Source: Deltaproteobacteria bacterium (GTDB lineage: Bacteria > Desulfobacterota > DSM-4660 > Desulfatiglandales > B25-G16). Taken from it: a stretch of 11,874 nucleotides of DNA. Location of the stretch: assembly GCA_019308645.1 (NCBI GenBank), contig JAFDHR010000201.1, forward strand, positions 1 to 11,874, given 5' to 3'. The translations under genes and the position numbers were made by a program. The notes beneath the pieces are model-generated. The model saw only the letters and a list, made by a program, of their open reading frames with translations. It was not told the origin of the DNA and did not search any database. This document shows, in pieces, positions 6,702-11,874 of this stretch. Each line of letters starts with the position of its first letter. Positions within the stretch are counted from its first letter, which is position 1.

Positions 6702-6828
6702 GTGTCTGAACGAAAACCTCGAAATATAGTTTTCAAGTTTTTGCCTTAAATCTTCAGAGCTTTGAAATTGCTTTATTTTTTAATCCAAAATCCAAAATCG
6801 TGTATGAACTGGCTTTTCGTTCAGGCAC
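6702..6828. repeat. 127-bp segment bounded by inverted repeats
   Basis: GTGTCTGAACGAAAA at 6702-6716 matches the reverse complement of TTTTCGTTCAGGCAC at 6814-6828 with one mismatch in 15. The interior is AT-rich and includes a short tandem, AATCCAAA ATCCAAA (about 6782-6797). It has no coding capacity. The segment fills the gap after the acylase stop (6841). Terminal inverted repeats with an AT-rich non-coding core fit a miniature mobile element or a large terminator-like stem. I see no clear target-site duplication. Confidence 0.5.
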
Positions 6829-6840
6829 GATTTACTTGTT

Positions 6841-9243
6841 TTATTGAGGGCTCAGGACAAGGGTAGTCTTGGAATGTGCCTGTATAGCCGTATCGCTAAA
6901 CCACCAGTACACTTTTTTCCCACTCATGAATGCCTTGATCTGATCCTTTGTGTGAGGATAGAATAAACGCCCGGAGACACCCCCTGGAAGAACTGCCAGA
7001 ACCTTGTCATCATCGCCCAGGTCGGCTACCATTCGTAAAGATGCAGAAATAGTAACACCAAAGGGATCATTAAAATCATAAATGCCGCGGCAAAGGGTTT
7101 CTCCAGAGCCAGGGAAGGGGTGAGATCCTCCACCCACGAGCCCCTTTCCAAACCCTTCCCTCCTGATGGGGCTTACCAATTCCAATTGGTGTACCTTCCC
7201 CCATGCCCATTTATTAGGGTCCTTGCCGAGGCTTTCACCAAGAGTATCAGTCACATCCAGGGCTGCCTGGTGGAGGAGTTTATCCACAGTTTCCTTGATA
7301 TCTTTGGTGTGGACGTTGTCGAACCAGGGCGATATCCCATTTAGCACCATCTTCTGAAGCTTTTCCTCCCAGAAGTCCCATTCATCCAGCATGGTCGTTG
7401 CAAGTTCTTCTCCTAATTCATCCTGAAAAACCAAGAGGGCAAATTTTCGGTATATGGCCTGGAATATTGTGGGGGCAGCTTTATCAATATCATCCAGGTA
7501 ATCCCATTGGGAGAGGATTTGACCCATTTGTTTAGTGTCATTATGGGTAATAAGTGCCCTTGCTATTACAGGAGCGATCTTCTTTGCCATGAGATTCATG
7601 ATGTCCCTTTGAAATTGCCAGTGCTCATCCACAGACTTATTACCAGGGCTGTTAAGAAGTTGTTTGAGCCTTTGATAGCGGTAAGATGGCGATAAGGTGG
7701 AGGAGTAGTAATAGGGATAATTCATTCCCACAGTCTTATGATTGCAGGTACCAACCCAACCCTTTTGAGGGTTATAGAGCTGGGGCATGTCATCAAATGG
7801 AATCCAGCCAGCCCAGTTGTCATAGCTGTCCTTCACCACATAGGGTATTGTCCCATCGCCTTGTGATCTGATAGGGAGCTTGCTTGACACTTGCCACCCG
7901 ATGTTTCCATCTGTGTCGGCAAAAACAAAGTTGAGCATGATAAGATTTATATGACTTAGCGCTTCACGAATATGATTTACAGACGTGGCAGTCAGAAACT
8001 GATCAAGCCCTATCGAAGGCTCCATGGTCTCAAATGCTGACCATCGGATGGTAATCACCTTATTAGTCTTAAGTCCTGGCAGCACACCGGATATAACAGG
8101 CCCTCTCCTGGTGAGCCTGATCTTAACCTTTTCTTTCCTGTATCCCTGGGGCGCATCCTTGTCTTTGATGGTAAGCGTTTCTTCAATTACCTCAAACGGC
8201 AGAGACTTTTTGCCCTCTAAATATCTATTAGGATTTTCCGGATCTACGGTCTCGACATAGAGATCCTGTGCATCGCCATAGGCATTGGTTACGCCTATTG
8301 CGATATGATCGGTCCTGCCCACTACCATCCCCGGAGTGCCAGGTATGATTACCCCAACTGCCCTGAATTCTGGGGTAATAATACCAATTGGATACCAAGG
8401 GCCTGGTAGGATCCTGGCATCGAGATGAGGATCATTCGCCACAATAGGCTTTCCGTTTGCTGAGAGCAGGGGTCCCACAGCCCAGTTGTTGCTTCCTACA
8501 CGGAGAGTGCCATCCTTAACATAAGACATGATTTTCTTATCAGTAGCGAGATATAGCTGTGCAAATTCCTGAGCTGTGACTTTGGCATCATTGCTTTTCT
8601 GAGAAGAGTCATCCGGATTAATATTAAGGGGAAAGATTTCTATAGCACGCTCCAGTCCTACCTTTTCTACCAACATCTGTGTAATAATTTCTGTATGAAG
8701 GTTAGCTGCAGAGTCCCAGCCCATATAGTATGCAATGGCAAGGGAGTCTGCAATTGTCCATGGCGCGGGCTTGATGCCGGCAAGTCTAAATTCAAGATGA
8801 TGGGTGTCTGAGCGGGTCTTTATGTAAGCATTAACCCCATCCAGATATTTTTGAAAAAAGAGCCGTGTCTTTTTGTCCAGTATCTCTGCATGCTTTTTCG
8901 CATTACGATAAAGGCCAATTGTCCTCATCCTGATGTCAATGGCCTTTCCTTTCTCTCCGGCCAGCTCCGAGATCCTTCCTGTTGCAAAAAGTTTAGTAAG
9001 TTCCATTTGAAACAACCTGTCCTGGGCTGTTACGAAACCCTGTGCCATAAGGGCATCATATTTGTTTTGGGCATAGATGTAAGCCATACCTTTATTATCA
9101 CGCAAAATGGTAACTGGCTCCTTTAATCCAGAAAGATGTAAGTTTCCTTCCTTCTGAAACCTGTTCAGGAAAGAACAGCCAGTGAGATGGATAGCAACGA
9201 TGATTAGAAGTAAAAAAATCCATTTTTTTAATGTCTTCATCAT
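6841..9243 (-). CDS. Penicillin-acylase-family (S45) N-terminal-nucleophile hydrolase, lipoprotein
   Basis: This family cleaves amide bonds, classically of penicillins and N-acyl-homoserine lactones. It is made as one chain that cuts itself to expose the nucleophile. The first 23 residues form a lipoprotein signal with lipobox LTGC (Cys23), so the enzyme should be tethered to a membrane facing the periplasm. The alpha-chain region includes MAQGFVTAQDRLFQMEL (66-82) and GRISELAG. The autoprocessing site is VGSNNWAV, making Ser251 the new N-terminus of the beta chain. DPHL (271-274), the IPGTPGMVVGRTDHIAIGVTN block (300-320), ADTDGNIGWQVS (442-453), GTCNHK (Asn501 is the likely oxyanion residue) and GGGSHPFPGSGET (704-716) are further family marks. 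At 800 residues it is of normal length and intact. GGGAG precedes the two adjacent ATGs at 9243 and 9240, and either could start. The substrate cannot be told. Confidence 0.93.
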   Translation of the reverse strand: MMKTLKKWIFLLLIIVAIHLTGCSFLNRFQKEGNLHLSGLKEPVTILRDNKGMAYIYAQNKYDALMAQGFVTAQDRLFQMELTKLFATGRISELAGEKGKAIDIRMRTIGLYRNAKKHAEILDKKTRLFFQKYLDGVNAYIKTRSDTHHLEFRLAGIKPAPWTIADSLAIAYYMGWDSAANLHTEIITQMLVEKVGLERAIEIFPLNINPDDSSQKSNDAKVTAQEFAQLYLATDKKIMSYVKDGTLRVGSNNWAVGPLLSANGKPIVANDPHLDARILPGPWYPIGIITPEFRAVGVIIPGTPGMVVGRTDHIAIGVTNAYGDAQDLYVETVDPENPNRYLEGKKSLPFEVIEETLTIKDKDAPQGYRKEKVKIRLTRRGPVISGVLPGLKTNKVITIRWSAFETMEPSIGLDQFLTATSVNHIREALSHINLIMLNFVFADTDGNIGWQVSSKLPIRSQGDGTIPYVVKDSYDNWAGWIPFDDMPQLYNPQKGWVGTCNHKTVGMNYPYYYSSTLSPSYRYQRLKQLLNSPGNKSVDEHWQFQRDIMNLMAKKIAPVIARALITHNDTKQMGQILSQWDYLDDIDKAAPTIFQAIYRKFALLVFQDELGEELATTMLDEWDFWEEKLQKMVLNGISPWFDNVHTKDIKETVDKLLHQAALDVTDTLGESLGKDPNKWAWGKVHQLELVSPIRREGFGKGLVGGGSHPFPGSGETLCRGIYDFNDPFGVTISASLRMVADLGDDDKVLAVLPGGVSGRLFYPHTKDQIKAFMSGKKVYWWFSDTAIQAHSKTTLVLSPQ

Positions 9244-9583
9244 AGATCTCCCTATTTGAATTGTTCCGCAGAGTAAATTAGCTTAATTACCAGTAATCTT
9301 GAAATTTCGAAAAAAATATACTTAGAATTTCTGAAGCAAAGGTGATGAACCCGTAAAAAGTCTCAACAACATGTCATTTCGAGCGAAGCGAGAAATCTTA
9401 CCAATGTAACATGCTGAAAACTTAAGATTTCTCCCTCTGGTCGAAATGACAGACCCGCCTGCCAGACGGTGGGCAGGTTCACTAAATCCGACTTTTTACG
9501 AAGTCGTCAAAGGTAGAAACTGAGGAAAAGAGAGTCCTTTGCGCTCCTGTCAGAAAATATTTACGATATTTATAAAGGAAACA
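9244..9583. other. 340-bp intergenic region, largely repeat
   Basis: This gap between kdsC and the acylase gene holds no gene. About half (9341-9511) is the nested palindrome annotated separately. The kdsC-proximal part (9512-9583) is AT-rich without a clear terminator. The acylase-proximal part (9244-9340) contains the small inverted repeat ATTAC-CA-GTAAT (9286-9297), about 45 bp before the acylase start, which might be an operator. I could not find a convincing -35/-10 pair. Confidence 0.5.
9341..9511. repeat. Nested palindromic repeat element (about 171 bp)
   Basis: Several inverted pairs lie one inside the other. The outer pair is GTAAAAAGTC (9353-9362) with GACTTTTTAC (9490-9499), with imperfect extension to 9341 and 9511. 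The middle pair is TGTCATTTCGA (9372-9382) with TCGAAATGACA (9441-9451). The inner pair is GAGAAATCTTA (9390-9400) with TAAGATTTCTC (9423-9433), an exact 11-bp match. A side hairpin, CCTGCC (9458-9463) with GGCAGG (9472-9477), sits between the right arms. There is no coding potential. The middle and inner parts reappear in variant form at 11193-11256. Confidence 0.75.
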
Positions 9584-10099
9584 CTATAAAAAATTTTTTA
9601 AAATTTTATTCCAGAATCCCTGAGCTTTCAGTATTGCTTCGCAGACCTCTCTTACAGCTCCGGCTCCACCTTTTTTAGAGGTAGTCATGTCTACATTCTC
9701 GATGACGGTTTCATGGGCATCGGCTACAGCAATGGAGAGCCCAACCCGTTTCAGAAGTGGAAGATCAAGTAAATCATCACCAACAAATGCAATTTCATCA
9801 GCCAGTAGTCCTGTCTGTTCCGAAATGAGTTCCAACACAGAAGTCTTTTCATGGACCCCATCGAATACAAGGGAGATACCAAGATTATTACACCGGTGAT
9901 ATAGAGCTTTTGAGGTTCTACCGGTAACTATTCCAACTTTTATACCCGCTTCCATAAGCAGCCTTATACCCAGACCATCCTTTACATTAAATATTTTAGT
10001 TTCCGCACCGTTATCGTTATAAATGATGGAACCATCCGTAAGGACACCATCAACATCAAGAAGTAGTAGCTTTATGCGCTTAAGCTTATTTATATCCAT
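9584..10099 (-). CDS. kdsC: 3-deoxy-D-manno-octulosonate 8-phosphate phosphatase (KdsC)
   Basis: KdsC removes the phosphate from Kdo-8-phosphate in the cytoplasm, giving free Kdo for the lipopolysaccharide core. The protein is a cap-less C0-type HAD phosphatase. Motif I is LLLDVDGVLTDG (nucleophile D15, acid-base D17), motif II is VTGRTS (Thr59), the conserved Lys lies in GVHEKTS (K85), and motif III is FVGDDLLDLPLL (D108, D109). The pattern YNDNGAETKIFNVKDGLGI (27-45) and the Gly-rich KKGGAGAVREV near the end are typical of this family. Its 171 residues are a normal family length. AAAGGA lies 6 nt before the ATG at 10099. Its neighbours are not other Kdo or LPS genes, so it appears to stand alone. 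A related HAD such as a sugar-nucleotide-domain phosphatase is a less likely alternative. Confidence 0.92.
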   Translation of the reverse strand: MDINKLKRIKLLLLDVDGVLTDGSIIYNDNGAETKIFNVKDGLGIRLLMEAGIKVGIVTGRTSKALYHRCNNLGISLVFDGVHEKTSVLELISEQTGLLADEIAFVGDDLLDLPLLKRVGLSIAVADAHETVIENVDMTTSKKGGAGAVREVCEAILKAQGFWNKILKNFL

Positions 10100-10157
10100 C
10101 CGTTTATCCTTTGTATTTTATCATTAGTGTAATTGTCCTGGCTCCTTATATGCTTGA

Positions 10158-10189
10158 CCTGTGAAATCTTTACCTTGTGAAATCTTTGC
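10158..10189. repeat. Two tandem 16-bp units upstream of kdsC
   Basis: CCTGTGAAATCTTTAC (10158-10173) is followed directly by CTTGTGAAATCTTTGC (10174-10189), 14 of 16 bases matching. The pair lies 59-90 bp before the kdsC start, in the short gap after the 133-aa gene. It could be a pair of binding sites or simply a replication-slippage duplication. The spacing of about 1.5 helical turns does not by itself favour cooperative binding. Confidence 0.5.
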
Positions 10190-10212
10190 TATCACAGAAG
10201 AGCAAAGCTATT

Positions 10213-10614
10213 CTACTCCCGAGCAATGTATTCAAGGATATCAAAGTATGATTTTTTTTCAATTGTCTTCAGGCCATCTCGAAATACTTCGCTTATAATT
10301 TTCTCTTTTATAATGCTTCTACGAGGAAAGGAATCCAGACTAATATAATTTCCTTTAAAGACAGGAATAATCCCTAATTTTAGACACTCCTTCTCAAGAA
10401 ACTTTTTGTCCTTAAGAACAATCTTATAGGTATTGATACTTTCATATACAGTCTTATAGCCAACAACTCTATTGATTGTAAACCGTCTTTCATAGGAATG
10501 AATACCTGATGGCAACTCACTTAAGATTTTAGGAAGGCCGTGGTTTAGAGCTATTTTCCTTCCTTGTTCTTTTTGCTTCCCTGTAGATTTGTATTTCCGT
10601 TCAAAGAAGCTCAT
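10213..10614 (-). CDS. Unrecognised basic 133-aa protein
   Basis: I do not recognise the family. The protein is Lys-rich (segments such as FFERKYKSTGKQKEQGRK at 3-20), with a mixed alpha/beta middle (VVGYKTVYESINTYKIVLKDKKF) and a charged helical end (SIIKEKIISEVFRDGLKTIEKKSYFDILEYI, about 99-129). There is no signal peptide, membrane segment, metal-binding Cys/His set or clear nucleic-acid motif, although its basic character would suit nucleic-acid binding. The ATG at 10614 has no usable ribosome binding site (AAAACAGAAATG), which lowers confidence in the start or means translation depends on the GNAT gene 52 bp upstream. The reading frame stays open a short way upstream but offers no better start codon. 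Confidence 0.6.
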   Translation of the reverse strand: MSFFERKYKSTGKQKEQGRKIALNHGLPKILSELPSGIHSYERRFTINRVVGYKTVYESINTYKIVLKDKKFLEKECLKLGIIPVFKGNYISLDSFPRRSIIKEKIISEVFRDGLKTIEKKSYFDILEYIARE

Positions 10615-10666
10615 TTCTGTTTTATTTATAAAAAGCTCTCGAGAGACAAGAGTTGTTTTATTACAC

Positions 10667-11101
10667 CTATTCCTTTTGGCTCATCTCCATAATCAGGGCA
10701 TGATCACTCCCGTAATAATTGGGAATTTTTCCAGTTATTTGCATGCCCAGTTTTTTGTAAAAAACTATTGCTCCACTGTTTTTTGATCTAACCTCAACCC
10801 ATAATCTTTTCCGAGCATATTTTTCGGCATGCATGAACAAGATCCTACCAAAACCCTTCATTCGGTATGTGCGTTTAACCGCAGTGGAATGGATATGGCC
10901 ACCTCTATCAAATATTATGTATCCCACAATATTGTCTCCTGTTTCTATAAGAATAAAGGTGTCTGGGAGACTGTTTCCATAATTTAGAAAAGTTTGTTTT
11001 GAATAGGCTGTCTTTGGAAATGCCTGTTCCTCAATCTCAAGTATTTTATTGATATCCTCTGTCTTAAATTTCCTAATCGTGGCAAGAGGTTTTTTATCCA
11101 T
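10667..11101 (-). CDS. GNAT-family N-acetyltransferase (RimI-like)
   Basis: A single-domain acetyl-CoA-dependent transferase of 144 residues. The first strand and helices are TIRKFKTEDINKILEIEEQAFP (8-29). The acetyl-CoA pyrophosphate loop is R80-M-K-G83-F-G85 in AVKRTYRMKGFGRILF. Motif B is WVEVRSKNSGAIVFYKKLGMQ (101-121), with Asn108 and Tyr115, followed by the YYGSDHALIMEM end typical of RimI-type enzymes that modify protein N-termini. Specificity for ribosomal protein S18 cannot be claimed, because many GNATs share this layout. The ATG at 11101 lacks a Shine-Dalgarno sequence (GTACCAAATGG). TACTAT a short way upstream could be a -10, so a very short or absent leader is possible. Confidence 0.85.
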   Translation of the reverse strand: MDKKPLATIRKFKTEDINKILEIEEQAFPKTAYSKQTFLNYGNSLPDTFILIETGDNIVGYIIFDRGGHIHSTAVKRTYRMKGFGRILFMHAEKYARKRLWVEVRSKNSGAIVFYKKLGMQITGKIPNYYGSDHALIMEMSQKE

Positions 11102-11130
11102 TTGGTACTAATGATAGTAAATTAGGATAC

Positions 11131-11153
11131 AGACCCGCCTGCCGGGCAGGTCT
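11131..11153. repeat. GC-rich palindrome, copy of a repeat also at 9451
   Basis: CCTGCC-G-GGCAGG (11138-11150) is a perfect 6-bp palindrome, extended outside by AGACC and GGTCT. The 13 bases AGACCCGCCTGCC (11131-11143) are identical to 9451-9463. Both copies lie close to a TGTCATTTCGA-type palindrome, which suggests the units travel or evolve together. Confidence 0.65.
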
Positions 11154-11169
11154 TAGCCTTGGCCCAGAC

Positions 11170-11279
11170 CTAGTGTCATGTCAACGATACTCTGTCATTT
11201 CGAAGGAGTTTTCACGACTGAGAAATCTTAGATTTCTCCCTGCGGTCGAAATGACATTTCCTGATTGACACGACACTAG
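11170..11279. repeat. 110-bp MITE-like palindromic element with 15-bp terminal inverted repeats
   Basis: The ends are CTAGTGTCATGTCAA (11170-11184) and TTGACACGACACTAG (11265-11279), inverted repeats with one mismatch in 15. Inside lies a second perfect pair, TGTCATTTCGA (11193-11203) with TCGAAATGACA (11246-11256). At the centre is a third, GAGAAATC-TTA-GATTTCTC (11220-11238). The element has no coding capacity. Its core matches the family seen at 9372-9451, but its outer arms differ. Terminal repeats ending in CTAG fit a non-autonomous mobile element or a large structured RNA or DNA hairpin. No transposase lies in the window. Confidence 0.75.
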
Positions 11280-11424
11280 CATGAAAGGATTAGTTATAAA
11301 AGCCAAGCCCTGGTGTTAATACCAAAGCAGGCTTATGTCCCTGCTATGTAGCGCCAGGGCGGGCAGATACATGGCGTCCAAAATGGGGTTTCGATACTAT
11401 CGAGTTGTTTTTCAACCCTTTTCC

Positions 11425-11871
11425 TTACGTATCTAAATGCGAGAGTTTATATCTTATCCTTAACACACTATTGTCAAAACTCGCTGAGGCTATTTGAAAT
11501 TTACCAATTTCTTTTGTTGAATTGACATGAGTACCACTGCAGGGGCAGGCGTCATAATTTCCAATTTTGACGATTCTGATGTCATCACCTACATTTTGCG
11601 GCAAACGTTCAAGATTGTAATGTTTTTGCGATTCTTCTTTAGTTATAAACTCTTGGGTAACTACCATATCAGCCTGAATAACATCATTGACACCTTTTTC
11701 GATTTGTCTAATCTCTTGTTCAGTTAAAGGGCGATCAAAATGATAATCGCATTTTGATTTTTTCTTTTCAATATGGGCCCTAAAACAGCGACCACAACAG
11801 AGGATTCTGACCATTGTTTGGTTCAGAATATGCTCTGCTGAGTGCATTCTTGGATCGATTTCTTTTTTCAT
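11425..11871 (-). CDS. AlaX-like tRNA-editing domain protein (threonyl/alanyl-tRNA synthetase SAD type)
   Basis: A free-standing relative of the editing domain of alanyl- and threonyl-tRNA synthetases, expected to hydrolyse mischarged tRNA in the cytoplasm. The zinc or active-site set is complete: HSAEH (H10, H14) near the start and C111-SGT-H115 in CPCSGTHV, followed by the IGKFQIASA and LRIRYKL strands that end the SAD domain. A Cys-rich patch, CCGRC (25-29), is also present. The 148 residues match a compact form without the N-terminal OB or glycyl-rich domains of longer AlaX proteins. The ATG at 11871 is 3 bp from the window edge, so its ribosome binding site and any longer upstream start cannot be seen. 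Whether it edits Ser-tRNA(Ala) or another substrate is unknown. Confidence 0.85.
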   Translation of the reverse strand: MKKEIDPRMHSAEHILNQTMVRILCCGRCFRAHIEKKKSKCDYHFDRPLTEQEIRQIEKGVNDVIQADMVVTQEFITKEESQKHYNLERLPQNVGDDIRIVKIGNYDACPCSGTHVNSTKEIGKFQIASASFDNSVLRIRYKLSHLDT

Positions 11872-11874
11872 AAT

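Larger units (their letters stand above)
11102..11424. other. 323-bp intergenic region filled with repeats
   Basis: No gene is visible. In order along the plus strand it holds a short GC palindrome (11131-11153), the word TGGCCCAGACCT (11160-11171), the 110-bp palindromic element (11170-11279), and the word CCAGGGCGGGC (11354-11364). The last 50 bp before the AlaX-like stop are pyrimidine-rich on the plus strand. I found no standard intrinsic terminator for the AlaX-like gene, although the palindrome could serve. Confidence 0.6.

Noticed and set aside
7120..7871. Several plus-strand frames inside the acylase gene
   Set aside because: They are antisense shadows of a clearly recognisable intact gene and carry no family motif of their own.
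1..11874. CRISPR array, tRNA or rRNA genes, toxin-antitoxin or known defence modules, retron or transposase
   Set aside because: I looked for regularly spaced direct repeats, cloverleaf-like segments and characteristic protein motifs and saw none. The repeats present are palindromic and isolated, not arrayed.

Overview
The window is about 11.9 kb of moderately AT-rich bacterial chromosome in which every convincing gene lies on the minus strand, so transcription runs from high to low coordinates. kdsC (a step in Kdo synthesis for lipopolysaccharide), a penicillin-acylase-type lipoprotein and ArfB point to a Gram-negative-type bacterium. The intergenic spaces are rich in short palindromic repeats, with cores such as TGTCATTTCGA, ACAGATTTCGCA and AGACCCGCCTGCC. 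Similar-looking repeats are common in large genomes of uncultured or anaerobic lineages such as anammox Planctomycetes, Desulfobacterota and Nitrospirota. This is only a hint, and no marker gene in the window fixes the taxon.

Layout in the direction of transcription: an AlaX-like tRNA-editing domain protein (11871-11425); a 323-bp repeat-filled gap holding a MITE-like palindrome; a GNAT acetyltransferase (11101-10667); an unrecognised 133-aa protein (10614-10213); kdsC (10099-9584); a 340-bp gap holding a nested palindrome; an 800-aa S45 penicillin-acylase-family lipoprotein (9243-6841); a 185-bp gap with a long inverted repeat; a 96-aa unknown protein (6655-6365); a hairpin repeat; a membrane-anchored HExxH peptidase (6224-5301) closely followed by arfB (5270-4848); an old-yellow-enzyme-family oxidoreductase whose C-terminus is broken by a small out-of-frame deletion (4737-3721, with the lost tail readable down to 3662); a 694-aa protein with GT-A glycosyltransferase-like motifs (3653-1569); and a tight cassette of three small overlapping unknown genes (1436-558). 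The last 557 bp hold no gene, only GC-rich repeat fragments and AT-rich DNA.

Most genes look like unrelated housekeeping or accessory functions rather than one pathway. The two places where gene order suggests linked function are the three-gene cassette at 558-1436, where each start overlaps the previous stop, and the peptidase-arfB pair. The most concrete anomaly is the oxidoreductase. Its reading frame leaves the family sequence just after ADYIS, and the conserved C-terminal tail continues in another frame after a gap of roughly 14 codons.

I see no CRISPR array, no tRNA or rRNA, no transposase, no phage module and no recognisable defence system. The best candidates for something undescribed are the small-gene cassette, the 694-aa putative glycosyltransferase and the palindromic repeat families.
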